Shown: positions 1 to 8,390, counted from the stretch's first letter. The stretch: DNA of 64,000 bases from Streptomyces monashensis (GCF_001866665.1 NZ_MLYO01000076.1:62001-126000); one strand, 5' to 3'. Numbers and translations: made by a program. The notes: a model not told the origin generated them from the letters alone.

Positions 1-1422
1 CACCTCCCGCAGAACGTCACCCTCGACACCACGCTCCGCGTCGACCAGGTCCTCGGCATCGCCGCCCGGCGGACCGCGCTGCACGCCATCGAGGCGGGCG
101 ACGTCGCCGAGGAGCACTTCGAGACGGTCGGCGACGACTGGGACGTCGAGGAACGCGCCCTGGTCACGCTCGGCGAACTCGGTCTCGGCCACATCGGCCT
201 GGACCGCACCGTCGGCGAGGTCTCCGGGGGCGAGTCGGTGCTGCTGCGGCTGGCCGCGCTGCTGCTGCGCCGCCCCGACGTCCTGCTGCTGGACGAACCC
301 ACCAACAACCTGGACCTGTACGCGCGCCGCCGGCTGTACCAGGCCGTCGCCGCGTGGCCCGGCGTCCTGGTCGTGGTCAGTCACGACCGGGAACTGCTCG
401 ACCTGGTCGACCAGATCGCGGAGCTGCACTCCGGTGAGGTCACCTGGTACGGCGGGAACTTCTCGGCCTACGAGGCGGCCCTCGCCGTGGAACAGGAGGC
501 CGCCGAGCGGATGGTGCGCGTGGCCGAGGCGAATCTGCGCAAACAGAAGCGCGAACTCGTCGAGGCGCACACGAAGTTGGCGAAACGCGTGCGTTACGCC
601 GACAAGATGTACGAGAACAAGCGCGAGCCCAGGGCCGTGATGAAACTCAGGAAACGCTCGGCCCAGGTCTCGGCGGGCAAGCACCGCATCATGCACGAGG
701 AGCGGCTCACGGAGGCCCGGGAGCGGCTGGACGAGGCGGTGGAGGCCGTGCGGGACGACGACGAGATCCGCGTCGACCTGCCGTACACGGCCGTACCACC
801 GGGCCGGCAGGTGCTCACCCTGGAGAACCTGGGGCTGGCCCACGGCGCACGCGTCAAGGGGATCGTCGATCTGCGCGGCCCGGAGCGGATCGCGCTCGTC
901 GGCCGCAACGGCGCCGGGAAGACGACGCTGCTGCGGACCGTCGCCGGGGAGCTGGCACCGGTGACGGGCGAGGTACACGCGCACGTGCCGATGCGTTTCC
1001 TGCCCCAGCGGCTGGACGTGCTCGACGACGCGTCGACGGTCGCCGAGAACGTGGCCCGGTTCGCGCCGGGCGCGACCAACAACCGGGTCCGGGCGCGGCT
1101 CGCCCGCTTCCTGTTCCGGGGCGCGCGGGCCGACCAGCAGGCGGCCACCCTGTCGGGCGGCGAGCGGTTCCGGGCGACGCTGGCGGCACTGATGCTCGCC
1201 GAACCGGCACCCCAGCTGCTGCTGCTCGACGAGCCGACCAACAACCTGGACATGGCGAGCGTGCGGCAGCTGACGTCGGCCCTGGAGTCGTACGAGGGCG
1301 CCCTGCTCGTGGCCAGCCACGACATGCCGTTCCTCGAGTCGATCGGCATCACGCGCTGGCTGCTGATGGAGGAGGGAGAACTGAGGGAGATCACGCCCGA
1401 GGCCGTCGGGTATCCCGCCTGA
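1..1422 (+). CDS. ABC-F family ATP-binding protein, 5' end outside window
   Basis: This is the C-terminal 473 codons of an ABC-F protein, a soluble twin-ATPase that acts on ribosomes (translation factor or antibiotic protection) and has no membrane domain. The reading frame is open from base 1, so the true start lies upstream. The first nucleotide-binding domain is seen from about its middle: signature SGGE near residue 76 and Walker B LLLDEPTNNLD near 94. A charged linker rich in Lys, Arg and Glu follows at about 160-250. The second domain has Walker A GRNGAGKTT near 300, signature LSGGE near 384 and Walker B LLLLDEPTNNLD near 407. Both Walker B motifs carry the DEPTNNLD form typical of ABC-F. 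Whether it is a resistance or a housekeeping member cannot be told from this part. Confidence 0.93.
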   Translation, partial: HLPQNVTLDTTLRVDQVLGIAARRTALHAIEAGDVAEEHFETVGDDWDVEERALVTLGELGLGHIGLDRTVGEVSGGESVLLRLAALLLRRPDVLLLDEPTNNLDLYARRRLYQAVAAWPGVLVVVSHDRELLDLVDQIAELHSGEVTWYGGNFSAYEAALAVEQEAAERMVRVAEANLRKQKRELVEAHTKLAKRVRYADKMYENKREPRAVMKLRKRSAQVSAGKHRIMHEERLTEARERLDEAVEAVRDDDEIRVDLPYTAVPPGRQVLTLENLGLAHGARVKGIVDLRGPERIALVGRNGAGKTTLLRTVAGELAPVTGEVHAHVPMRFLPQRLDVLDDASTVAENVARFAPGATNNRVRARLARFLFRGARADQQAATLSGGERFRATLAALMLAEPAPQLLLLDEPTNNLDMASVRQLTSALESYEGALLVASHDMPFLESIGITRWLLMEEGELREITPEAVGYPA

Positions 1423-1579
1423 CGGCGGGGCCCGGCGCCCGGGTCCGGCAGGCCCCGACGTCTCAGGAGGGGCACAGCCTGACAACGGGGGTTTTGCCCT
1501 GGCGGGAGGGGGCTGCATGATGCTGAAACCGGTGCCGCGATCGGCGCCGGAATCCGCACCACCGATGGAAAGGCCCCTC

Positions 1580-2356
1580 GTGCCCAGCAAGAAGGCCCTC
1601 GTCCGCCGCCCCGGCCCCCGCCTCGCCGAAGGCCTGGTGACGCATATCGAGCGGGAGAAGGTCGACCTGGGGCTCGCCCTCGAACAGTGGGACGCCTACG
1701 TCGAGGCGCTGCGCACGCACGGCTGGGAGACGGTCGAGGTCGAGCCGGAGGACGACTGCCCGGACGCGGTGTTCGTCGAGGACACCGTCGTCATGTACAA
1801 GAACGTGGCGTTGATCACCCGGCCGGGCGCCGAGTCCCGGCGCATCGAGACCGTCGGCGTCGAGGAGGCGGTGGCCCGGCTCGGCTGCTCGGTGAACTGG
1901 ATATGGGAGCCGGGCACGCTGGACGGCGGTGACGTCCTCAAGGTCGGCGACACCGTCTACGTCGGCCGGGGCGGGCGCACCAACGCGGCCGGGGTGCAGC
2001 AGCTGCGGGCCGCCTTCGAACCGCTGGGCGCGCGCGTGGTGGCCGTTCCCGTGAGCCGGGTGCTGCACCTGAAGTCGGCGGTGACCGCACTGCCCGACGG
2101 CACGGTGATCGGGCACATCCCGAAGCTGGACCGGCCCTCGCTGTTCCCGGGCTTCCTGTCGGTGCCGGAGGAGTCCGGCTCGCACGTGGTGCTGCTCGGC
2201 GGCCACAAGCTGCTCATGGCGGCGAGCGCCCCGAAGACGGCGGAGCTGCTGACCGATCTCGGCCATGAGGTCGTCACGGTGGACATCAGCGAGTTCGAGA
2301 AGCTGGAAGGCTGTGTGACCTGTCTCTCGGTACGGCTGCGGGAGTTGTACGCCTGA
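1580..2356 (+). CDS. Dimethylarginine dimethylaminohydrolase-like protein
   Basis: A 258-residue member of the guanidino-group-modifying (pentein) superfamily. DDAH converts N-omega-methylated arginines to citrulline plus methylamines; related enzymes act on other guanidino or amidino compounds. Visible active-site features are the HLKS histidine (H163), the LDGGD segment and the C-terminal TCLS cysteine (C248), with the order and length expected for bacterial DDAH. I chose GTG at 1580 because GGAAAGG lies 6 bases upstream and homologues begin MPS[KR]KALVRRP. An in-frame ATG at 1517 with a purine-rich leader would add 21 residues and cannot be excluded. The gene stands alone, with a strong terminator just downstream. 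The substrate is inferred from family, not shown. Confidence 0.86.
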   Translation: MPSKKALVRRPGPRLAEGLVTHIEREKVDLGLALEQWDAYVEALRTHGWETVEVEPEDDCPDAVFVEDTVVMYKNVALITRPGAESRRIETVGVEEAVARLGCSVNWIWEPGTLDGGDVLKVGDTVYVGRGGRTNAAGVQQLRAAFEPLGARVVAVPVSRVLHLKSAVTALPDGTVIGHIPKLDRPSLFPGFLSVPEESGSHVVLLGGHKLLMAASAPKTAELLTDLGHEVVTVDISEFEKLEGCVTCLSVRLRELYA

Positions 2357-2380
2357 ACGGGTGAACCCCACCATCCGAAC

Positions 2381-2412
2381 GGCCCTGGGACCTGCCCCTC
2401 CCAGGGCCTTTT
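2381..2412 (+). terminator. Intrinsic terminator after the DDAH-like gene
   Basis: Perfect 10-bp stem (GGCCCTGGGA at 2381-2390 with TCCCAGGGCC at 2399-2408), an 8-base loop and a TTTT tail. It lies 25 bases after the stop codon. Confidence 0.88.
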
Positions 2413-2461
2413 CGCATACCTGCGCGACCCGTCCGCGGCCTGTCGAATACCCGTTCCAGGG

Positions 2462-2475
2462 GTGCTGATCAGCAC
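2462..2475. promoter_or_regulatory. 14-bp palindrome upstream of desaturase operators
   Basis: GTGCTGATCAGCAC is a perfect palindrome in the leader between the upstream terminator and the triple operator array. It may be a second regulator site; no family is assigned. Confidence 0.35.
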
Positions 2476-2491
2476 TCTTTACAGCGAACTT

Positions 2492-2541
2492 AACCTACGG
2501 CTTCGTAACCTACGGCTTCGTAGCCTACGATCTCGTAGGTT
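2492..2541. promoter_or_regulatory. Triple tandem operator TACG-N4-CGTA
   Basis: Three inverted repeats of TACG-N4-CGTA start at 2496, 2511 and 2526, an exact 15-bp period. The first two have spacer GCTT and the third ATCT. The whole block is bounded by AACCTACG on the left and its reverse complement CGTAGGTT on the right. The size and symmetry suit a TetR-type repressor binding cooperatively along one DNA face region. It lies 65-114 bases before the chosen start of the desaturase gene, so it very likely controls that gene. Confidence 0.75.
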
Positions 2542-2605
2542 TCCCGGCCCCGCTCGCCGGACCGTCCCCCGTACCCGCTCTCGCCGGCGTCCCCCTGGAG
2601 TTCCC

Positions 2606-3580
2606 GTGACGATCACCTCCCCTCACCTCGGCAGCCCGTCCGCCTGGACCGACGCGCGGCTGCTGTACGCGCTGGAGGAAGTGGTCGAACAGGAACTGAA
2701 CCGGCATCTGAAGGTCGCCAAGGACTGGATGCCGCACGAGTACGTGCCCTGGAGCGACGGCCGTAACTTCCCCGGCCTGTTCGAGGACGGCGAGGCCTGG
2801 GACAAGGAGCAGTCCAAGGTGACCGAGATCGGGCGGACCGCCCTCGTGGTCAACCTGCTCACCGAGGACAACCTGCCGAGCTACCACCACGAGATCGCCA
2901 CGCTCTTCGGCCGCGACGGCGCGTGGGGCACCTGGGTGCACCGCTGGACGGCCGAGGAGGGCCGGCACGGCATCGTGATGCGCGACTACCTGCTCGCCTC
3001 GCGCGCGGTGGACCCGGACAAGCTGGAGCAGTTCCGCATGTCGCACATGAGCGAGGGCTTCGAGTCCGACAACGGGCACTCGATGCTGCACTCGATCGCC
3101 TACGTCGCCTTCCAGGAGCTGGCCACCCGGATCTCCCACCGCAACACCGGCCACCAGTCCGGCGACCCGGTCTGCGACCGCATGCTGGCCCGCATCGCGA
3201 CCGACGAGAACCTGCACATGGTCTTCTACCGCAACCTGCTGAAGTCCGCCTTCGAGCTGGCGCCCGACCTGACCATGCAGGCGGTCCGGGACGTCGTCGT
3301 CAACTTCCGCATGCCCGGCCACGGCATCCCCGGCTTCGAGCGGGCCGCCGCGCAGATGGCCATCGGCGAGGTCTACAACCTGCGCATCCACCACGACGAC
3401 GTGCTCCAGCCGGTACTGCGCTTCCTGAAGGTCATGGAGATCGACGGCCTCGGCCCCGAGGGCCGCCAGGCGCAGGAGGAACTGGGCCTGTTCATGGGCG
3501 GCCTGAACGACGAGGCCACGAAGTTCGACGAAAAGCTGGCCGCGCGCAAGGCCCGGATGGCGGCGCGCGCGGCGCGCTGA
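2606..3580 (+). CDS. Acyl-[acyl-carrier-protein] desaturase (soluble di-iron)
   Basis: A 324-residue soluble fatty-acyl-ACP desaturase that would place a double bond in membrane fatty acids using O2 and reduced ferredoxin. The ferritin-like four-helix bundle carries two di-iron motifs, EEGRH in the first half (near residue 120) and DENLH in the second (near 205), plus the conserved TEDNLPSYHHEI segment. The length matches plant-type and mycobacterial DesA proteins. I chose GTG at 2606 because GGAG sits about 6 bases upstream and homologues begin close to this point; an upstream in-frame start at 2462 would translate through the operator array. The repeats at 2492-2541 suggest repression by a lipid-responsive TetR protein. 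Confidence 0.93.
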   Translation: MTITSPHLGSPSAWTDARLLYALEEVVEQELNRHLKVAKDWMPHEYVPWSDGRNFPGLFEDGEAWDKEQSKVTEIGRTALVVNLLTEDNLPSYHHEIATLFGRDGAWGTWVHRWTAEEGRHGIVMRDYLLASRAVDPDKLEQFRMSHMSEGFESDNGHSMLHSIAYVAFQELATRISHRNTGHQSGDPVCDRMLARIATDENLHMVFYRNLLKSAFELAPDLTMQAVRDVVVNFRMPGHGIPGFERAAAQMAIGEVYNLRIHHDDVLQPVLRFLKVMEIDGLGPEGRQAQEELGLFMGGLNDEATKFDEKLAARKARMAARAAR

Positions 3581-3633
3581 CGCCCCCCGTACGCAACGGC
3601 CGTCGGTGACGGGGCCCGGCGGCCTGCCCGGTC

Positions 3634-3879
3634 TCAGCCGGAGGTGCGGCGCAGGGCGAGGCGCTCCTTCTCGGAGAGCCCGCCCCAGACGCCGAAGCGC
3701 TCGTCGTGGGCCAGGGCGTAGTCCAGACAGGCCGGGCGCAGCTCGCACATGGCGCAGATGCGCTTCGCCTCGCGCACCGAGCTGCCGGGCTCGGGGAAGA
3801 AGAAGTCCGGCCCGGTCTGGGCGCACAGGGCCTGCGCCTGCCACGTCTCGTCGGCCGGGGTCATCGTGTCGGAGTGCAT
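3634..3879 (-). CDS. WhiB-family iron-sulfur regulator
   Basis: An 81-residue Wbl protein. Four cysteines in the Wbl spacing (ALCAQT, then ICAMC, then PAC) would hold a [4Fe-4S] cluster, followed by the GVWGG turn and a basic tail (KERLALRR). Sequence style (ALCAQTxPxxFFPE, YALxHDERFG) is close to WhiB itself. Wbl proteins usually act by binding region 4 of the principal sigma factor. ATG at 3879 is preferred because a promoter-like pair lies about 34-62 bases upstream; ATG at 3864 or 3963 are alternatives. It converges on the desaturase gene. Which Wbl paralogue it is cannot be settled here. Confidence 0.9.
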   Translation of the reverse strand: MHSDTMTPADETWQAQALCAQTGPDFFFPEPGSSVREAKRICAMCELRPACLDYALAHDERFGVWGGLSEKERLALRRTSG

Positions 3880-3912
3880 GCCCAGGATCGTGCCGGGCGG
3901 CGAAAAACGTTC

Positions 3913-3941
3913 GATCAACGCCCGCTCAACGGGGCCGTCAA
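3913..3941 (-). promoter_or_regulatory. Putative promoter of the WhiB-like gene
   Basis: On the minus strand TTGACG (3941-3936) is followed after 17 bases by TTGATC (3918-3913). The spacing is ideal but the -10 is only a partial match. It supports the short start at 3879. Confidence 0.4.
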
Positions 3942-4096
3942 GGCCTCCGGCCGACCCGATCATGCGCCCCCGGTCCAGGCACATGCACGGCGGCGCGCGG
4001 GGCGTGTCGGAATGCCCCGGGAACGCACCCGGTCACCCTGCGTGATCACGGGGCCACTCGGGCGCGCGGCGGTGCCGGGCGGTACTCCGGCGGCGA

Positions 4097-4119
4097 GTGT
4101 CAGTGGCGGGTGCCAGACT
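4097..4119 (+). promoter_or_regulatory. RecA-NDp/PafBC-type promoter of the VOC gene
   Basis: GTGTCAGTG at 4097-4105, an 8-base spacer and CAGACT at 4114-4119 match the LexA-independent damage promoter known from mycobacteria (TTGTCRGTG-N8-TAnnnT) with a C at -10 position 1. It ends 40 bases before the VOC start. Two similar sites occur at 7193 and 42712. Confidence 0.55.
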
Positions 4120-4159
4120 CGGCAGTGCAGAGGACGGGACCCTTCCGAGGAGGGCGAAG

Positions 4160-4948
4160 ATGCTCACCACCCGTTTCGCCGACGGCGCGCCGAACTGGAC
4201 CGATGTCAGCAGCCCCGACATCGACGGTGCCCGCTCCTTCTACGGCGGCCTCTTCGGCTGGCAGTACCGGTCGGCGGGACCGGACGCCGGCGGCTACGGC
4301 TTCTTCCAGCTGGCCGGCCGCACCGTGGCGGGCCTCGGGCCGAACGACCCGCAACAGGGCCCGCCCGCCTGGACCGTGTACTTCCGGAGCGCGGACGCCG
4401 GGGCCACCGCCGAGGCGGCCGAGCAGGCGCACGGCCGGGTGCTGGCCCCGCCCATGGATGTCATGGGCCAGGGACACCTGGCGATCCTGGCCGACAAAGC
4501 GGGCGTGCCGTTCGGGATCTGGCAGCCCGGACGGACCGAGGGCTTCGAGGTGGCGAGCGAGCCCGGGTCGCTGTGCTGGGTCGAGCTGTACACACCGGAC
4601 GTCGCGGCGGGCGCCGCCTTCTACCACCGGGTGCTCGGCCTGGAGACCTCCTCGGTGGCGCTCCCGGGCGGGACGTACACGTGCCTCAGCCCGGCCGGTG
4701 CCGACGAGGACGCGATGTTCGGAGGGATCATGTCGCCGGCCGACAGCGGTGTGGCCGACGGCGCGCCGTACTGGCTGCCGTACTTCGAGGTCGAGGACGC
4801 GGACGCCACGGTCGGCAGGGCCGAGCAGCTCGGCGGGGCGATACGCAGGCCGGCGACGACGGTGGCAGGCGTCGGCCGCACGGCCCAGCTCACCGATCCG
4901 TACGGCGCCCGCTTCGCGGTGATACGGAGCGCGTCGCGGCAGGGCTGA
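4160..4948 (+). CDS. VOC family protein, two glyoxalase-fold domains
   Basis: A 262-residue protein with two vicinal-oxygen-chelate modules, about residues 5-120 and 130-255. Each begins with the family pattern of a short strand, D[IV]xxAxxFY and an aromatic-rich loop (SPDIDGARSFYGGLFGW; TPDVAAGAAFYHRVLGL). Members are metalloenzymes or binding proteins (glyoxalase, dioxygenase, drug sequestration); this subgroup is common in Streptomyces and usually uncharacterised. The start is ATG 4160 with a strong AGGAGGG about 5 bases upstream. Just before it is a promoter-like motif of the RecA-NDp type, hinting at DNA-damage induction. Its substrate is unknown. Confidence 0.88.
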   Translation: MLTTRFADGAPNWTDVSSPDIDGARSFYGGLFGWQYRSAGPDAGGYGFFQLAGRTVAGLGPNDPQQGPPAWTVYFRSADAGATAEAAEQAHGRVLAPPMDVMGQGHLAILADKAGVPFGIWQPGRTEGFEVASEPGSLCWVELYTPDVAAGAAFYHRVLGLETSSVALPGGTYTCLSPAGADEDAMFGGIMSPADSGVADGAPYWLPYFEVEDADATVGRAEQLGGAIRRPATTVAGVGRTAQLTDPYGARFAVIRSASRQG

Positions 4949-5019
4949 GCCCCAGCGGTCCCCGAGGCGGCCCTCCCCTGCCCGCGGCGGTGCCCGACGG
5001 TGACCGTGCCCGCCCGGGG

Positions 5020-6093
5020 CTATGCGGAGGCCCGGCGGATCAGGGTCGTCGGAAGGATCACACCGCCGTCGGGCGGCGTGTCCGCCCGCAGCGCGACGCG
5101 GTCCCGGCCGCCGGGCAGGCCGTGCAGCAGCAGACGGGCCATCAGGCGGCCCATCTCCTCGATGTCCTGACGGACCGTGGTCAGCGGCGGCTCGGTCTGC
5201 TCGGTGACGGGCAGCATGTCGTCGAAGCCGATCACGGCCACGTCCTCGGGCACGCGCCGTCCGCTCTCGCGCAGCACCCGCAGGGCGCCGAGCGCGGTGA
5301 GGTCGTTGGCGGCGAACACGGCGTCCACGTCCGGGCACCGGTCGAGCAGTGTCCGCATCGCGCGTTCCCCGCCGGCCGGGGTGAAGTCGCTCTCCACGAC
5401 CAGCCGGGCATCGGCACCGCCCGGTACGTCGGCCATGACCTCCCGGTATCCGTCGAGCCGGTCCACGGCCGAGGTCTGGTCCAGGGCACCGGTGAGGTGC
5501 GCGATGCGCCGGCGGCCGAGGTCCACGAGGTGGCGTACGGCGGCGCGGGCCCCGCCCCGGTTGTCGCAGTCGACGTAGACGACGCCCGCGCTCCGCCCTG
5601 CCCGGGGATCGTCGCCCCAGTCGGGCCGCCCGCCGAACACGGTGGGCACACCGGCGTCGTGGATGAGACCGGGCAGCGGGTCGTCGAGGTGCAGCGAGAA
5701 GACGAGCGCGCCGTCGACGTGTCCGCCGGCGAGATAGCGGGCCACGCGCGCGTGGTCGTCGCGGCCCTCGGTGAGCAGCAGCACCAACTGGTTGTCGTGG
5801 GCGGTCAGTTCCTTGCTGATGCCGCGCAGCTGGAGGGCGAAGAAGGGGTCGGCGAAGACCCGGGCCTCGGGTTCGGCGATGACGACGGCGACGGCGTCGT
5901 GCCGGCGGGTGACGAGGCTGCGGGCCGCACGGTTGGGCACGTAGCCCAGCTCCGCCACGGCCTGCCGGACCCGCTCGGCCAGCGGCTCGCGCACCCCGTC
6001 GCCGCCGTTGACCACCCGGGACACGGTGGCTCGGGACACACCGGCCAGCGCGGCCACGGCCTCCAGCGTGGGGCGCGACACTGCCTCGGTCAC
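5020..6093 (-). CDS. LacI/GalR-family transcriptional regulator
   Basis: A 357-residue LacI-family regulator. The N-terminal helix-turn-helix reads TLEAVAALAGVSRATVSRVV, with the hinge segment (YVPNRAARSLVT) next and a periplasmic-binding-protein-like effector domain over about residues 65-340, ending in the usual PPLTTVRQDIEEMGRLMARLL segment. GTG at 6093 is preferred because AGGAG lies 7 bases upstream; ATG at 6108 or 6144 are alternatives. No sugar gene is adjacent: its neighbours are the VOC gene (convergent) and a cyclodeaminase-like gene. Its regulon is therefore unknown; autoregulation is likely for the family. Confidence 0.92.
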   Translation of the reverse strand: MTEAVSRPTLEAVAALAGVSRATVSRVVNGGDGVREPLAERVRQAVAELGYVPNRAARSLVTRRHDAVAVVIAEPEARVFADPFFALQLRGISKELTAHDNQLVLLLTEGRDDHARVARYLAGGHVDGALVFSLHLDDPLPGLIHDAGVPTVFGGRPDWGDDPRAGRSAGVVYVDCDNRGGARAAVRHLVDLGRRRIAHLTGALDQTSAVDRLDGYREVMADVPGGADARLVVESDFTPAGGERAMRTLLDRCPDVDAVFAANDLTALGALRVLRESGRRVPEDVAVIGFDDMLPVTEQTEPPLTTVRQDIEEMGRLMARLLLHGLPGGRDRVALRADTPPDGGVILPTTLIRRASA

Positions 6094-6224
6094 TTCAGGA
6101 CTCCTCATCGGCGGCTGCCGGTCAGGATAACCGCGAGAGGGCACCGCCGCCGGTGCCGTGGCATCGCCCCGGCCAGGACGGATCGCCCGGCACCGGCCGG
6201 CTCTTTCCCGTCCGGGCCGAGGGC

Positions 6225-7163
6225 TCAGCCCAGCAGGTCGATCGTCGATCCCACGCCCCGGCGTTCCGCCTCCCGCCAGGCGAGCCAGGAGAGGGCGAGA
6301 TCCTGCCAGGGCAGCCCGACCGGGGCGTACACCGTGCGCTGCCCGGCCGAGGTGCGCCCGGGGTGGGTGCCGCTCAGGATGTCGGTGAGGGTGGTGTCGG
6401 CGGTGCTCCGGACGAGCGCGGGATCAGCCAACACTCCCATGGTGGCGGCGAGTTCGCCGTCATCGACGACGAGCAGCGCGGCGTCGAGCAGATCGGGGGC
6501 GAGTTCCCGCTTGCCGGGCTCGTCGGTGCCGAGACTGGTGAAGTGCTGCCCGGGGCGGGTGGCGGCGAGGGCGAGCAGTGGTGCCCGGGACCAGGTCGCG
6601 AGCAGGACGACGTCGGCCGCCTCGGCCACCGCGCCGGGGGAGGCCAGCACCCGGCCGCCGTGCCGGTCGGCGAACGCGGCGGCGCGCCCGGCGTCCGTGT
6701 CGTGGACGACGAGCCGCCGGGGCCGCCGCTCACCCGTCAGACCACGCAGCGTCAACTCGGCCTGGGCGCCCGCCCCGATCACGCCGAGTACGCCGGACCC
6801 GGCCGGGGCCAGCAGTGCGGTGCCGAGGGCGGCGGCCAGCCCGGTCCGCCAGGCCGTGACGGTCGCCGAGTCCAGCAGCGCGAGCAACTCCCCGTCCGCG
6901 CCGCTGTGCAGGCAGACCACCCCGCGCAGGGCGGGCCGGGCCGCGGGGAACTTGGCGTTCACCTTCACCGTGTACGCGTCGATACCGGGCAGCAGGCCGG
7001 GGACGAGCGCGGTGGCGGTGCCGGGGAACGGCAGGTCGGTGCGGACGCGTCGGCCGGGTACGGCCACGGTGCCGGCCTCGCGGAAGCCGTCGCGCAGGGC
7101 CGCGAGAGCGGCCTGCGGCGCCAGCACGGTCTGCAGGTCGCTCCGGGTCAGGACACGGGTCAT
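6225..7163 (-). CDS. Ornithine cyclodeaminase / mu-crystallin family protein
   Basis: A 312-residue NAD(P)-dependent protein. The Rossmann motif GVIGAGAQAELTLRGL lies near residue 125, preceded by the substrate-domain signature YTVKVNAKFP and followed by VVLLATWSRAPLL and FTSLGTDEPGKREL, all typical of the family. Members include ornithine cyclodeaminase (ornithine to proline plus ammonia), alanine dehydrogenase, ketimine reductase and siderophore or diaminopropionate synthases. The substrate cannot be read from sequence. The gene runs in the same direction as the downstream LacI regulator, with 131 bases between them. Confidence 0.85.
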   Translation of the reverse strand: MTRVLTRSDLQTVLAPQAALAALRDGFREAGTVAVPGRRVRTDLPFPGTATALVPGLLPGIDAYTVKVNAKFPAARPALRGVVCLHSGADGELLALLDSATVTAWRTGLAAALGTALLAPAGSGVLGVIGAGAQAELTLRGLTGERRPRRLVVHDTDAGRAAAFADRHGGRVLASPGAVAEAADVVLLATWSRAPLLALAATRPGQHFTSLGTDEPGKRELAPDLLDAALLVVDDGELAATMGVLADPALVRSTADTTLTDILSGTHPGRTSAGQRTVYAPVGLPWQDLALSWLAWREAERRGVGSTIDLLG

Positions 7164-7192
7164 CCCGCCATGATCGCCCGGCCGGGGCGCCG

Positions 7193-7215
7193 TTGTCAGT
7201 GGCGTGGTGCATGCT
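7193..7215 (+). promoter_or_regulatory. RecA-NDp/PafBC-type promoter facing the ligD-pol gene
   Basis: TTGTCAGTG (7193-7201), 8 bases, CATGCT (7210-7215). It reads rightward but no plus-strand gene follows; transcription would run antisense into the 3' end of the LigD-polymerase gene. Confidence 0.5.
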
Positions 7216-7266
7216 GTGATCAGTGGCGCAGCGGTGCCGACCCGGCACTCTCCACACGACGTCCCC

Positions 7267-8286
7267 TCACGACGTCCCCTCCCGCCGGGCCCGGCTCGGC
7301 TGGACCCGTTTCGGTTCGCCCGGCATCTTCGGGTACTCCGGCGGGTACGGCAGATCGCCCAGGCCGTGGTCGTGTTCGTCGCGGCGGGCCAGTTCCAGGA
7401 GGGCGTCCAGGGAGTAGGCGTGCTCGTCCATGTCGGCGTGTACGTCGCCGAGTTCGGCGAAGCGGGCCGGCATGGTGGCGAGGTCGAAGTCTTGCGGGTG
7501 GACCGCGTCGACCTCCGCCCAGCGCAGCGGTGCCGAGACGGGTGCGTTCGGGCGGGGCCGCAGCGAGTAGGCGGAGGCGATGGTGCGGTCGCGGGCCGTC
7601 TGGTTGTAGTCCAGGAAGATACGGCGGCCCCGTTCCTCCTTCCACCACTTGATCGTCACCTGGTCCGGCATCCGGCGTTCCATCTCCCGGCCGACGGCGA
7701 TCGCAGCACGGCGCACCTGGGTGAAGGTCCAGCGCGGTTCGATCGGGACGAAGACGTGCAGGCCGCGCCCGCCGGAGGTCTTCGGCCAGCCGCGCAGCCC
7801 GCCGAACTCCGCGAGGACGGACCGGAGTTCGTGGGCGGCGCGGACGGCGTCGCCGAAGTCGGTGCCGGGCTGCGGGTCGAGGTCGATGCGCAGTTCGTCG
7901 GGGTGGTCGACGTGGGTGCGGCGCACCGGCCAGGGATGGAAGGTGAGGGTGCCGTACTGGGCGGCCCACACCACGGCGGCCTCCTCCGTGGGGCACATCT
8001 CGTCGGCGCTGCGGCCGCTGGGGAAGGTGATGTGGGCGGTCGGGATCCAGCCGGGCATGCCCTTGGGTGCGCGCTTCTGGTAGAACCACTCGCCGTCGAC
8101 GCCGTCCGGGTAGCGCTGGAGGGTGGTGGGGCGGTCGCGCAGGGCGCGCAGGATGCCCGGGCCGACGCGGGCGTAGTACCGCGCCACGTCCAGCTTGGTG
8201 AAACCGCGCTCGGGGAAGAAGACCTTGTCCGGGCTGGACAGCCGTACGGTCCGGCCGGCCACCTCCAGTTCCACCGCATCGCCCAT
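7267..8286 (-). CDS. LigD-type primase-polymerase (NHEJ polymerase domain)
   Basis: A 339-residue stand-alone LigD polymerase domain of the archaeo-eukaryotic primase superfamily, which fills and extends ends during Ku-dependent non-homologous end joining. The family order is visible: TVRLSSPDKVFFPE at the start, then YQKRAPKG, the catalytic DLD in LRIDLDPQPG, SGGRGLHVFVPI and FLDYNQTARDRTIASAYSLRP. ATG at 8286 fits the conserved N-terminus. It is divergent from an ATP-dependent ligase, so polymerase and ligase are separate proteins, as in other Streptomyces. No Ku gene is in the window. A damage-type promoter on the opposite strand faces its 3' end. Confidence 0.93.
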   Translation of the reverse strand: MGDAVELEVAGRTVRLSSPDKVFFPERGFTKLDVARYYARVGPGILRALRDRPTTLQRYPDGVDGEWFYQKRAPKGMPGWIPTAHITFPSGRSADEMCPTEEAAVVWAAQYGTLTFHPWPVRRTHVDHPDELRIDLDPQPGTDFGDAVRAAHELRSVLAEFGGLRGWPKTSGGRGLHVFVPIEPRWTFTQVRRAAIAVGREMERRMPDQVTIKWWKEERGRRIFLDYNQTARDRTIASAYSLRPRPNAPVSAPLRWAEVDAVHPQDFDLATMPARFAELGDVHADMDEHAYSLDALLELARRDEHDHGLGDLPYPPEYPKMPGEPKRVQPSRARREGTS

Positions 8287-8390
8287 GCGGCCACGGTAGG
8301 CGCACCCCGTACGCCTCGCATACCGTGATATCCAATAGCGGAGAAGGTGAAAGCGGGCGATCGCGGATGTATGCGAGCAGAATCGGACGC

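Noticed and set aside
3706..7173. 1155-codon open frame on the plus strand
   Set aside because: It spans parts of five real genes in other frames; composition (Arg/Gly/Pro-rich) is that of a shadow frame.
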